Counted from the first letter of the stretch, positions 6,988 to 15,383 are shown. The stretch is DNA of 64,000 nucleotides from Priestia endophytica DSM 13796 (GCF_900115845.1 NZ_FOXX01000004.1:62001-126000); one strand, 5' to 3'. Program-made: numbers and translations. The notes: generated by a model from the letters alone, not told the origin.

Positions 6988-9900
6988 ATGAAACGATTTT
7001 ACCATGTGGTAGCTATTGACATTCGCATTGTATTAAACACTTTTGGAGATCACAACGAACATGGGAAAATATATATCTTAAAAGAAAATGTTGATAAAGT
7101 GAGAAGAGCTGTCGAGAAAAACCCGTTTACACCTGTTGATTTAGTTGAACCACTTTGTATTCGAGCGAATAAAGGAGATACAATTGAGATTTTATTTGAA
7201 AATCAAATCAAAACTTCAGCTGGGATGCATTTTCAAGAAGTAGACTATGATGTATTGAATTCAGATGGAGCAAATGTAGGGTTTAATCCAAATACACTTG
7301 TGAAGCCCGGGGAGAAGATTCTCTACCGTTTACGGGCAAATCATGAAGGAATTGCTTTCTTCTCTGACTTAGGAGATCCAGATAGTAGTGATGATGGCAC
7401 AAACATTAACGGTTTGTTTGGAGCCTTATTCATTGAAAAAATGGGATCCACTTGGACAGATCCTGTGACAGGTGGCCCTTTAAAGAGTGGACCAATTGCG
7501 GATGTTCATCATCCTTTTGCTCCATCGTTTCGGGAATTTGGTTTTATTTTCCACGATGAAATGCCAACGCAAGATATTACAGGAAATAGACCTCTTGATC
7601 CTGTCACAAATCAAGAAAGAGAATCTACTCATGCCATTAACTATCGTTATGAACCTCTGCAAAACCGTAAAAAACTGATCGAAGAAGGGGTTGTATGCCC
7701 AGATTGTGAAGGAGAGGAAGTTCATCATGATTCATGGGTATTTGGCGACCCTGCAACACCTATTTACCGAGGATATAAAGGAGATCCTGTAAAGTTTAGA
7801 CTTGTTCATGGTGGCGTAAAAGAAACGCATGTTTTTCATTACCATGTTCATACTTGGTTTAGGGATCCGCAAAATACAGAGTCTAACATTTTTGATGCCC
7901 AAGCGATCAGTCCACAAAACTGGTATACAATCGACGTATTATATGGTTTAGGATCATTACAAGAGGCAATTGGAGATGCTATTATTCACTGTCACTTATA
8001 TCCTCACTTTGGGGTTGGCATGTGGGCTCTCAATCGGATTTTCGATACTCTTCAAGACGGAAGTCAATGTTACCCAAATGGAATTCCAATTAAACCGCTT
8101 CAACCTTTACCAGATCGTCCTGCTCCACCCCGGCCAACCAAAGAAAGACCAGGATTCCCCAATTTTATTCCTGGGAAAGTAGGATGTAAAGCACCAAGAC
8201 CGCCACTTGGAATTGTGGGAGGGCGCGGGTTAACAGAACTTGAAAGAAATGCAGCTGTTCCTACTGCAAGACCTGGCGCTGTTTTTACAGATCCTTGTAT
8301 TATTGAAGAAAATCCTATTGTGCAGGAATTCAATGTTTCTCTTATTGAGCTGCCTCTTGTCTATAACCGAGAAGGATGGAATGATCCGAAAGGAAGAATT
8401 TACGTTCTTGATGAAGATCTAGACGACATTTTAGCAGGACGGAAGGAACCAGAGCCTCTTGTTATTCACATGAATGCTGGAACATGTCTATCTGTTAACT
8501 TTACAAATCGTCTTAACGAAGTAGCAGGAGGGGATGCCTTTCAACTTGTGACACGAACGTACGAAGTAGGATTTCACGTTCATTTCGTTAAATTTGATGT
8601 TCTAGTTAGTGATGCAGCGAATGTTGGGTGGAATTATGATTCAAGCGTTCTTCCTGGTGAAACGATTCGCTATGAATTTTTTGCAGACACGGAACTCAAA
8701 GCATGGTTTCTACACGACCATCTTTTTCCCAACTATCATCAGCAACATGGGGTGTTTGGCTCAGGGAATGTTCATGCTAGATTTTCAAAAGTGTTAGATT
8801 CGAAAACAGGAGAAGAAGTGCAGTCAGGCGCACAAGTTACTGTCACACATCCTTTAATTCCAGACTACCGAGATTTTGCTCTATTCGTCCAAGATTTCAC
8901 TCTTTTATTTGATAAAAACGGCTGTCCACTTGAACCACCGGAGTTTCCTGGATCTGAGGACGACCCGGGGTTGTTTGCTGTAAATTATAAAAATGAACCG
9001 CTTCAGTTCCGTTTAGGAGAAGATTGTGACCCGGCGTACTCCTTTAGTTCGTTTGTAAATGGAGACCCTGTAACACCTATCTTAAACTGCTATGAAGGAG
9101 ACCCTATTAGAATTCGCGTACTGCAAGGATCTCAAGAAGAATCTCACAGCTTTAACATGCATGGTTTACGCTGGAAAGCAGAGCGGCCTGATAGTGAAAC
9201 ATCCTTTGTTTGTCAAGAACATATTGGAATATCTGAATCCTTTACATTCGAATTGGCTGTGCCGAACTCAGGAGATTATCTTTGGACGTTTGAGACAGAA
9301 GAGGATTTGTGGAACGGCTGCTGGGGACTAGTGCGTGCATTTGACGAGGAAGTCGATTTTCTTATTCCTCTTCCAGACAGACCTGATCCGCCAAAGCGAA
9401 CAAAAAATTTACCTGTTTGCACAGGAAAACCGCCAGAAAAAGCAAAACTTGTTGAAGTAGATGCGCCACCTAATGCCCCTGTGAAGCGCTTTGATATTGT
9501 TGCGTTTCATATCCCGATTCCTTACAGCAAATGGGGAGAGAAAGATCCATTTGGAATTGTTTTTGCGCTTAAGAAAGATGTAAAAGCTATTTTAGCAGGA
9601 AAGAAAAAGATACAGCCGCTGATTATCCGTGCTAATCAAGGCGATGTAGTGGAAGTTAACTTAGAAAGCCGACTAGAATTCGATGAATTCCCGTTTCCTG
9701 ATGGAATTTGGCCATACCCCCCTGTAAAAGAGCAGGCGTTTTATCCACCATCTGTCCGAATTTCCTTGCATCCTCAGCTTATTCAATATGATGTGAAATC
9801 TTCAGCAGGAGAAACGGTTGGCTTTAATCCAGATCAGACCGTGGGACCTGGCGAGAAGATTACGTATCGCTGGTATGTTGATCTTCCTGTTGGGGCATGT

Positions 9901-10674
9901 GGGATGTGGGATATGGCCGATATTCGCAATCATCGTTCGTTAGGGACTTTTGGAATGTTTATTGCTGAACCAAGAGGGGCTCAATTTTTAAGCCAGAAAA
10001 CGTTAAAACCGGTTATTACAACAGATCGAGCTATTATAAAACAACCTTTTTTACCGACTACACGAGAATTTGCGCTTATTATGTATGATGGAGCTAGACT
10101 AGTAGATAAAAACGGGAAGTTAATTATTGACCCTGTTGATGGCATATTAGGTGGCGTAGATCCAGAGGAGTTAGGTGATCTAGTTGATACGTATGATAAC
10201 GGATCAAGAGGATTTAACTACCGGACAGAACGATTAATTAATCGTCTTAACCAGGTGCCTGTATTAAAAGACTTATTTAGTTCAAAAGTACATGGAGATC
10301 CTTCTACACCAATTCTTGAGGCTTATCCTGGTGATCCTATTACAATTCGCTTTGCAAATCCATCTGAACGAAGACGTGCCCACGGATTTCATGTGCACGG
10401 TCACTATTGGAATACAGATGATAAGGATATTTTCTCACAGGTGAAGTCCATCCGAGATCATATCGTCTTAGGAGACGCCTTTGATATTCAGCTGCACTAC
10501 GGGGCAGGAAGTCTTTTTAACTTCCCTGGTGATTATATGTACCGCTCTGGGAATATTCGTTGGGATATTGAACAAGGCATGTGGGGAATTCTTCGTGTCC
10601 ATAAAAAACTACAAAAAAATCTTCAGTCCTTAAAAGCGATAAATGATGTGAAAAAGCGAAATAAAAAGAAATGA
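6988..10674 (+). CDS. mnxG: Giant six-domain multicopper oxidase, MnxG type (Mn(II) oxidase)
   Basis: 1228 aa, close to the 1217 aa I recall for MnxG of Bacillus SG-1. Copper motifs seen: HxFHYHVH at 281-288, the type 1/3 motif HCHLYPHFGVGM at 334-345 (C335, M345), HVH at 530-532, HDH at 576-578, H720/H725, H928, and HGFHVHGH at 1132-1139. Three repeated cupredoxin pairs are visible from the recurring VGFNP/VGWNY and VxPGExIxYR motifs near residues 100, 545 and 950. Only the first pair keeps HCH, so one type 1 copper is predicted, with the trinuclear centre probably formed from the second and third domains. Expected to oxidise Mn(II) to Mn(IV) oxide on the exosporium. No signal peptide, as for mother-cell-made spore proteins. 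Confidence 0.85.
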   Translation: MKRFYHVVAIDIRIVLNTFGDHNEHGKIYILKENVDKVRRAVEKNPFTPVDLVEPLCIRANKGDTIEILFENQIKTSAGMHFQEVDYDVLNSDGANVGFNPNTLVKPGEKILYRLRANHEGIAFFSDLGDPDSSDDGTNINGLFGALFIEKMGSTWTDPVTGGPLKSGPIADVHHPFAPSFREFGFIFHDEMPTQDITGNRPLDPVTNQERESTHAINYRYEPLQNRKKLIEEGVVCPDCEGEEVHHDSWVFGDPATPIYRGYKGDPVKFRLVHGGVKETHVFHYHVHTWFRDPQNTESNIFDAQAISPQNWYTIDVLYGLGSLQEAIGDAIIHCHLYPHFGVGMWALNRIFDTLQDGSQCYPNGIPIKPLQPLPDRPAPPRPTKERPGFPNFIPGKVGCKAPRPPLGIVGGRGLTELERNAAVPTARPGAVFTDPCIIEENPIVQEFNVSLIELPLVYNREGWNDPKGRIYVLDEDLDDILAGRKEPEPLVIHMNAGTCLSVNFTNRLNEVAGGDAFQLVTRTYEVGFHVHFVKFDVLVSDAANVGWNYDSSVLPGETIRYEFFADTELKAWFLHDHLFPNYHQQHGVFGSGNVHARFSKVLDSKTGEEVQSGAQVTVTHPLIPDYRDFALFVQDFTLLFDKNGCPLEPPEFPGSEDDPGLFAVNYKNEPLQFRLGEDCDPAYSFSSFVNGDPVTPILNCYEGDPIRIRVLQGSQEESHSFNMHGLRWKAERPDSETSFVCQEHIGISESFTFELAVPNSGDYLWTFETEEDLWNGCWGLVRAFDEEVDFLIPLPDRPDPPKRTKNLPVCTGKPPEKAKLVEVDAPPNAPVKRFDIVAFHIPIPYSKWGEKDPFGIVFALKKDVKAILAGKKKIQPLIIRANQGDVVEVNLESRLEFDEFPFPDGIWPYPPVKEQAFYPPSVRISLHPQLIQYDVKSSAGETVGFNPDQTVGPGEKITYRWYVDLPVGACGMWDMADIRNHRSLGTFGMFIAEPRGAQFLSQKTLKPVITTDRAIIKQPFLPTTREFALIMYDGARLVDKNGKLIIDPVDGILGGVDPEELGDLVDTYDNGSRGFNYRTERLINRLNQVPVLKDLFSSKVHGDPSTPILEAYPGDPITIRFANPSERRRAHGFHVHGHYWNTDDKDIFSQVKSIRDHIVLGDAFDIQLHYGAGSLFNFPGDYMYRSGNIRWDIEQGMWGILRVHKKLQKNLQSLKAINDVKKRNKKK

Positions 10675-10708
10675 CTTTTTCTTGAATTGAAATAAGAAGG
10701 TGTACAAC

Positions 10709-11305
10709 ATGAAGAGAAAGTATTTGTTAGCCATCTTTTTAACGATCATTGTAATTGCTTTTGCGCTCGTTTATTGGCTATGGCCAAACAATGAAAAGCT
10801 TCCAGTACTAGATGAATTAAAGCCTGTAGCATTACAAAATGTTCATGGTGGAGAGTATGATTTTAAGAGTGAAAAAGTTAAGCTTGTGACTTTTTTTTAT
10901 ACGAATTGCCCGGATATTTGTCCGTTAACAATGAGTGATTTTAAAGATTTACAAGCAGAGCTAAAAAAGGATGAGATATTTGGTTCAAAAGTAGAACTTG
11001 TAGCTATTTCACTTGACCCAGAACAAGATACACCCTCTGTTGTAAAGAAATATGCAGAATCTTTTGGAGCGGACTCTTCCGGATGGAAATGGTTAAGAGG
11101 TTCTTTAAAGGATACGAAAAAAATTGCAGATGATTTAAAAATGCAGTACAAAAAAGGGGAAGGAAATTTTCTCTCTCACTCTACAACGATGTATCTTATT
11201 GATGAAAATAATAAAATTAGAGCGCTTTATGATATGGCTTACTCGGAGGAACCGATTGATAAGAGGAAAATCTTAAGGGATATCCAGTATTTAGTGAACC
11301 AATAA
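10709..11305 (+). CDS. SCO1/SenC-type copper chaperone, membrane-anchored
   Basis: 198 aa. The start at 10709 (8 bases after AGAAGG) is preferred to an in-frame GTG at 10700. One N-terminal membrane anchor (about 6-26, no lipobox) is followed by a thioredoxin-like domain with the SCO copper motif TNCPDICPLT and the conserved His in LSHSTTMYLID. It lies 34 bases after the oxidase gene and is probably co-transcribed. SCO proteins deliver copper to CuA sites or other cuproenzymes; here the neighbour suggests copper loading of the MnxG-like oxidase. MnxC of the SG-1 mnx operon is also SCO-like but lies upstream of mnxG, so the order differs. Confidence 0.85.
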   Translation: MKRKYLLAIFLTIIVIAFALVYWLWPNNEKLPVLDELKPVALQNVHGGEYDFKSEKVKLVTFFYTNCPDICPLTMSDFKDLQAELKKDEIFGSKVELVAISLDPEQDTPSVVKKYAESFGADSSGWKWLRGSLKDTKKIADDLKMQYKKGEGNFLSHSTTMYLIDENNKIRALYDMAYSEEPIDKRKILRDIQYLVNQ

Positions 11306-11336
11306 GAAAAAAGGGCTTCAATCTTCTACTGTTATG

Positions 11337-11386
11337 AAAAAATAAAAATCCCCCTTCTTCATCTTTTTACAGATAAGAAGGGGGAT
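11337..11386 (-). terminator. Terminator of tRNA-Ala
   Basis: Perfect 12-bp stem (ATCCCCCTTCTT) with a 15-base loop; on the minus strand it is followed by a T-rich run. Confidence 0.85.
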
Positions 11387-11392
11387 AAAACA

Positions 11393-11463
11393 TGGAGCTA
11401 GCGAGAATCGAACTCGCATTACTTGACTGCCAGTCAAGCGTAATCCCATTATACCATAGCCCC
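11393..11463 (-). tRNA. tRNA-Ala, anticodon GGC, CCA not encoded
   Basis: 71 nt. Acceptor GGGGCTA pairs with TAGCTCC and contains a G3-U70 wobble, the main alanine identity element. The discriminator is A. The D stem is 3 bp (GTA/TAC). The anticodon stem CTTGA/TCAAG encloses CTGGCAG with GGC at 34-36, and the T arm is GCGAG TTCGATT CTCGC. The bases after the discriminator are TGT, so CCA must be added after transcription. A lone gene with its own terminator. Confidence 0.9.
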
Positions 11464-11546
11464 ATTTTAGAGATATTTAGCGAATATTCTTTTATTATAA
11501 AGGAAACTGTTACACAGTACAATAAAAAAGAGAAGAGGAGGAGAGA

Positions 11547-11582
11547 AAATCTCATTTTTAGCCGACTTAAATGAGATTTTTT
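11547..11582 (-). terminator. Terminator of the 58-aa protein gene
   Basis: Inverted repeat AAAATCTCATTT / AAATGAGATTTT directly after the minus-strand stop codon, followed by T residues. Confidence 0.75.
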
Positions 11583-11584
11583 AA

Positions 11585-11761
11585 TCATGAAAGTGTATGA
11601 GAAGAAAAGGGATGTTGCTCATCACCATATATGACTTCGCTTAACAAGGAAATATCTTCTGAAATTTCTTTTTTCAATGAAGGTTTTTCACAATTTCTAT
11701 AGTCATCCAGCAATCGGGCTAGCTCTTTTCGAAAAAAGAGCACTTCTTGATTGTCAATCAT
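11585..11761 (-). CDS. Small conserved-looking hypothetical protein (58 aa)
   Basis: Begins MIDNQEVLFFRKELARLLDD and ends HPFSSHTLS. The start has AAGGGG upstream and the gene ends in a good terminator, so it is likely real. Predicted mostly helical and acidic, without membrane segment or signal. The length and helical character recall small sporulation phosphatases of the Spo0E type, but their SQELD motif is absent, so I do not assign it. Confidence 0.55.
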   Translation of the reverse strand: MIDNQEVLFFRKELARLLDDYRNCEKPSLKKEISEDISLLSEVIYGDEQHPFSSHTLS

Positions 11762-11882
11762 CGTAAAAACCCCTTTTTTAAATCAACTTCACTAAAGGTC
11801 TAACGTCACCGTATACTTATTAAAGTTGCCCATAAATATTATTTTCAAACCCGTTTAGAAGTATTAAGAAATTTTCGAAAGA

Positions 11883-11910
11883 ATAAAAAAGCTGAATCTA
11901 GGCTTTTTTT
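11883..11910. terminator. Terminator-like hairpin
   Basis: AAAAAAGC, 9-base loop, GCTTTTTT. It stands alone in the gap before the YjgB-like gene and no transcript ending here is obvious. Confidence 0.4.
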
Positions 11911-11996
11911 ACTATATGCAAATAGAAAAAAAGAGTGCCTATCTGTTTTTTCTCTTTAACACGTTAAATTGGTAAGGAGTTCATTTGAACTAATTT

Positions 11997-12022
11997 GTTT
12001 GAGTAAACGAAGGGACGGGTAG
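11997..12022 (+). promoter_or_regulatory. Candidate sigma-B (general stress) promoter
   Basis: GTTTGA, 14 bases, GGGTAG; consensus for sigma-B is GTTTAA-N14-GGGTAT. It lies 48 bases before the YjgB-like gene, whose B. subtilis homologue is a sigma-B regulon member. Confidence 0.5.
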
Positions 12023-12069
12023 AAGTATAGGGGATGGAAAACTTGAAGGTGAAGGAGGAGGTTTAAATC

Positions 12070-12636
12070 GTGAAAAAAGCGAAAATGATTGCTGCTACAG
12101 CTTTAATTGGAGTATCTTTTACAGGCGGTATTGGCGCAACTGTTCATGCAGAGAGCCCAAACATGACAAAAACAACAAATATTAAAGATGAGCAAAAACA
12201 AATGGCGCTAAACACTCTTCTAGGCTTGTATAGTAAAGCACAAGAAGGTAAAGTTTATGGAGGGTTTAGCGATCAGTTTGTTGTTGGAGAAACAACGCGT
12301 ACAGAGGTATATAACAGCATTGGTAAGCCTTATTCGGTAGAAGGTAACTTTGAACATTATTCAGGTTCAATGGGGCAAGCTTCTTACGACTTCTCCTATG
12401 ATAAAAAAGGAGTGTTAAAAGAAGTGCGCTACTTTGGTACAAATGTGGAACGCCAAACAAATCTTGGCGGCATTACACCTGACATGATGATAAAGCATTT
12501 AGGGAAAGAAGACCGCACACACATTATTACAGGAACAAATGAAACAAATCATATTTATGATTTAGGAGACTACACACTTGAATTTGTGGAAAGCGCTGAC
12601 CATACGATAAGTCACGTGAACTTAGTCGCACAATAA
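12070..12636 (+). CDS. YjgB-like secreted protein (DUF4309)
   Basis: 188 aa, GTG start 8 bases after a long GGAGGAGG site. Signal peptide about 1-27 with Ala-x-Ala cleavage (VHA-ES). The mature part has the DUF4309 pattern of B. subtilis YjgB: LLGLYSKAQEGKVYGGFSDQFVVGETTRTEVYNSIGKP. This resembles the SmpA/BamE-like small fold. Exported, function unknown. The upstream sigma-B-like promoter suggests a general stress role. Confidence 0.75.
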   Translation: MKKAKMIAATALIGVSFTGGIGATVHAESPNMTKTTNIKDEQKQMALNTLLGLYSKAQEGKVYGGFSDQFVVGETTRTEVYNSIGKPYSVEGNFEHYSGSMGQASYDFSYDKKGVLKEVRYFGTNVERQTNLGGITPDMMIKHLGKEDRTHIITGTNETNHIYDLGDYTLEFVESADHTISHVNLVAQ

Positions 12637-12664
12637 AAAAGAGAGAATCCGCTCTCTTTTTTAT
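12636..12664 (+). terminator. Terminator of the YjgB-like gene
   Basis: AAAAAAGAGAG / CTCTCTTTTTT stem directly after the stop codon. Confidence 0.85.
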
Positions 12665-12680
12665 TGTGTTTTTATAGGTG

Positions 12681-12941
12681 CTATACAACTAAATAAACTA
12701 AAACCGCTAGGACGTTTGGAATGGCAATCGATATAAATCTCTTTGATTCTTCCACACGTCCGATTTTGCGTTTTTTTCGATGAGAAGACATTGTGCCTTT
12801 ATTTCCTAGAATTAGACTGTCAAGGAAGTAGGCTAGTGCTAAAACGAGATTAATAAAGGCAAATCCCCCGCAAATATAATAAACATATTTCCATTCTCCA
12901 ATAAAGTAGGAAGTGATGAGCACAACAAGTAAAAGAAGCAT
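12681..12941 (-). CDS. Small two- or three-helix membrane protein, start uncertain
   Basis: 86 aa from the ATG at 12941: helices at about 1-10, 17-43 and 67-86, with a basic SSHRKKRK loop. That ATG has no good ribosome-binding site and would start inside a hydrophobic helix. An AGGAGGG lies at 12975-12981, and in frame with it are only ATT (12971) or ATC (12968). Those codons would add IVKKGLISG, a much more natural N-terminus. A rare start codon is possible. No family recognised. Confidence 0.5.
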   Translation of the reverse strand: MLLLLVVLITSYFIGEWKYVYYICGGFAFINLVLALAYFLDSLILGNKGTMSSHRKKRKIGRVEESKRFISIAIPNVLAVLVYLVV

Positions 12942-13249
12942 GCCTGATATTAATCCTTTTTTTACGATAATTATCCCTCCTCTTTGAACTTATATACATA
13001 TTTTACCATAAATTTATTTTTATAGAAATAGTAAGGAAATCATTCTCGTACAGGTAAAAGGGGAGAAGCATTAGTAATAACGGAGTTAAGTTGTAAAGGA
13101 AGCATTCTTACAGACTTCAGGAAGAGAAGAGGTGTGACTGGGAATTTCATTTACATATAGGCTACTATGAAAATGGTTGTAAAGTAGTCGCTCATAAACG
13201 AAAAAATGAATAATTTGTATTTTGTCAAACAGTAAGATCATCTCTTTTA

Positions 13250-13258
13250 TGTTATAAT
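13250..13258 (+). promoter_or_regulatory. Extended -10 promoter of yjdF
   Basis: TGTTATAAT, an extended -10 box (TGnTATAAT) about 10 bases before the yjdF RNA element. No clear -35 box. Confidence 0.5.
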
Positions 13259-13267
13259 TTGTATATG

Positions 13268-13375
13268 AAATGAAAAAACACAATTCGGTTGGTAGTCCGG
13301 ATGCATCATAATAAATGAATGTCAGTAGCCTTCCCCTCCTCGGGATGTCCATCATTTCATAGTAATTTGTAGAGG
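13268..13375 (+). ncRNA. yjdF RNA motif (riboswitch for aza-aromatic compounds)
   Basis: The 5' leader of the YjdF gene holds GGTAGTCCGGATGCAT and CAGTAGCCTTCCC followed by GGGATG, which I recognise as the conserved core of the yjdF motif, and it sits directly before the ribosome-binding site as usual. In B. subtilis this element binds planar heteroaromatic compounds and raises translation. Boundaries are approximate. Confidence 0.55.
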
Positions 13376-13386
13376 AGGGAATCGTT

Positions 13387-13800
13387 ATGAAATTAACGAT
13401 TTACCATGATGGTCAGTTCTGGATAGGGATGATTGAAGTTGTTAGTGACGGACATTTAAAAGCATTTCGTCACGTGTTTGGAGGAGAACCGAAAGATTCA
13501 GAAGTGTTAACTTTTATCTATAATGAACTTTCAACTCTTATTCATACTTCACATCAATCAGGTGTCCATGTAAAACAAAACTGCTCCAACCGCATCAACC
13601 CTAAGCGTTTACAGCGTAAAGTAGCAAAAGAGATGAGAAGAACCGGAGCATCAACAAAAGCCCAAGAAGCGGTTAGACAAGAATATGAAGAACAAAAAAA
13701 GCAGTGTAAGCACATAACAAAGCAGCACCGTGAAGAAGAAAAGCAGCGAAAATATCTCCTTAGAAAGAAAAAGGCAAAAGAGAAGCACAAAGGAAGATAG
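13387..13800 (+). CDS. yjdF: YjdF family protein (DUF2992)
   Basis: 137 aa, start 7 bases after AGGAGGG. N-terminal beta-strand part (MKLTIYHDGQFWIGMIE, HVFGGEPKDSEVLTFI) and a C-terminal half that is very basic and probably one long helix rich in Lys, Arg and Gln. This is the standard layout of YjdF, found almost always behind the yjdF RNA motif, as here. The molecular function is unknown; the link with the riboswitch suggests a response to toxic aromatic compounds. Confidence 0.8.
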   Translation: MKLTIYHDGQFWIGMIEVVSDGHLKAFRHVFGGEPKDSEVLTFIYNELSTLIHTSHQSGVHVKQNCSNRINPKRLQRKVAKEMRRTGASTKAQEAVRQEYEEQKKQCKHITKQHREEEKQRKYLLRKKKAKEKHKGR

Positions 13801-13802
13801 AG

Positions 13803-13836
13803 AAAAAAAGATCCTCCGAAAAGGGGGATCTTTTTT
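13803..13836 (+). terminator. Terminator of yjdF
   Basis: AAAAAGATCCTCC / GGGGGATCTTTTTT stem-loop; it probably also serves the convergent glycosyltransferase gene. Confidence 0.85.
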
Positions 13837-13845
13837 GATTTAATG

Positions 13846-15042
13846 TTATTTCACACTTTCACTAAGCGCTTGATGTTTAAAAGAAAAAATTTCGTCTACA
13901 GCTTTTTTATATCCACCCGCATTTTTGAAAGAGGTGCTAATTTTTGTAGCCTTCTCTTTGTAAGAAGATTCACATAAGAGGGTATGAGCTGTTTCTTTTA
14001 ATTTCTCTGCAGTAATACTGTTAAGATCAAGATGAATACCTGCTCCTAGCTCTGCAATACGCTTTGCAACAATAGGTTGATCAACACTTACAGGAAGTAC
14101 AGCTAATGGAATATTAAAATATAATCCTTCACTTGAACTGTTCATTCCTCCATGTGTAAAGAACACATCTGTATGTTCCAGCACTTCTAGCTGAGGAACA
14201 TAGTTTTTCACAATGAAGTTTGCAGGAATAGCGCCAAGCTCATCTATTTTTAATTTCTTACCGATGGACATTACAACGGTTCCTTCAAAATCTTCAAAAG
14301 CTTTAAAGCATGTTTGATAAAATTCAATGTTCTCATTGAATATTGTTCCAAGTGAAATAAAGATTACAGAATCGTTTTCTAGCTTTTCTAATGGAAACTC
14401 GATATTATGCTGTCTTTTGACAATAGAGGGACCAACAAATTTAAACGTATCATCGAGCTCTTCACGATACATTTGATAATGTTCAGAAGTGTAGACAATC
14501 GTTAGATCGCCAGGGTTTGGCATAATAGAGCCTTTATGACGGATAAAGGTTAAATCTACGTTGTGTTTCTGTTCAATATCTGCTAATATTTTTTTACTTT
14601 CTTCATCAAAACCTTCTATATCTTCTGTTATATTTAGATGTTTTTTCATATCTTCTAACATGTTTTTTGTAAAAGCAAACGTTGTGCAATTGCAGATTTT
14701 AGGGATGTTTAGCATTTTCGCTAAAATGATGCCGGCTAGACAAATTTCATCGTAAACAATATAGTCATATGTTTCATCTTGAATGTCAGCCACGATCTGG
14801 TCTAACAGAAAACTGTTCGCTTCTAAGATCTTTGACATGTTAGGAAGAGTATTGGCATTCATCGTTTCTGAAAAATCTTCGTATGTTCGGACAACGGCAC
14901 CAACGTTTTCGAGACGCTCTCTAAATCGTTCTGCGCAATAATATGTAATTGTTTCGCCTCTCTCGACTAACTCTTTAACTAATCCAACGGTTGGATTGAC
15001 ATGTCCTTCGGCTGGTAAGTTAATAAATAATACATTAGACAT
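13846..15042 (-). CDS. Macrolide-type UDP-glycosyltransferase (YjiC/MGT family)
   Basis: 398 aa from the ATG at 15042, which follows AAGGAGG by 7 bases; an upstream in-frame ATG at 15072 has no such site. GT-B fold protein: N-terminal domain starting NVLFINLPAEGHVNPTVGL (acceptor side) and C-terminal donor domain with ISLGTIF and FTHGGMNSSSEGLYFNIPL, the UDP-sugar signature of the family. Such enzymes glucosylate macrolides, flavonoids and similar small molecules and can give self-protection. Stands alone in the minus direction. Confidence 0.85.
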   Translation of the reverse strand: MSNVLFINLPAEGHVNPTVGLVKELVERGETITYYCAERFRERLENVGAVVRTYEDFSETMNANTLPNMSKILEANSFLLDQIVADIQDETYDYIVYDEICLAGIILAKMLNIPKICNCTTFAFTKNMLEDMKKHLNITEDIEGFDEESKKILADIEQKHNVDLTFIRHKGSIMPNPGDLTIVYTSEHYQMYREELDDTFKFVGPSIVKRQHNIEFPLEKLENDSVIFISLGTIFNENIEFYQTCFKAFEDFEGTVVMSIGKKLKIDELGAIPANFIVKNYVPQLEVLEHTDVFFTHGGMNSSSEGLYFNIPLAVLPVSVDQPIVAKRIAELGAGIHLDLNSITAEKLKETAHTLLCESSYKEKATKISTSFKNAGGYKKAVDEIFSFKHQALSESVK

Positions 15043-15345
15043 AAAAAAGCCTCCTTTTAAATAAATACTCACATTTAGAGATAATTTTAAATTTTATTCA
15101 CGTGAAAATCTGAATGTGGAGATTATATCACTTTATCATAAAGTAATTCTAGTGAATTTGTTGGATCAGGAAGATGAACCTATTTTAGTGAGAAAGAATG
15201 TCTTACATAGTTTAGGTCAATAGTAACCTAATACATTATGTTTCTTTTACTTTAGGGGGATGTTTCACCTTAAATCCAAAAAGCATGCGGTTTATTATAA
15301 GGTTCAAAACAAAAAAGCACGATAACAATGAAAAGATGCATAAGC
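15043..15345. other. Intergenic, no gene seen
   Basis: About 300 bases of AT-rich sequence upstream of the glycosyltransferase. I see no convincing open frame, RNA motif or operator. Confidence 0.5.
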
Positions 15346-15380
15346 AAAAGAGCTCCATACTAGCTATGGAACTCTTTTTG
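15346..15380 (-). terminator. Terminator of the 153-aa secreted protein gene
   Basis: AAAGAGCTCCATA / TATGGAACTCTTT stem with CTAGC loop and T runs on both strands. Confidence 0.8.
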
Positions 15381-15383
15381 TCG

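Noticed and set aside
8100-8333. Gly/Pro-rich minus-strand frame inside the oxidase gene
   Set aside because: Antisense of the proline-rich linker between the second and third oxidase domains; no start signal.
13086-13355. 89-aa minus-strand frame
   Set aside because: Covers the yjdF RNA motif on the opposite strand and has no ribosome-binding site.
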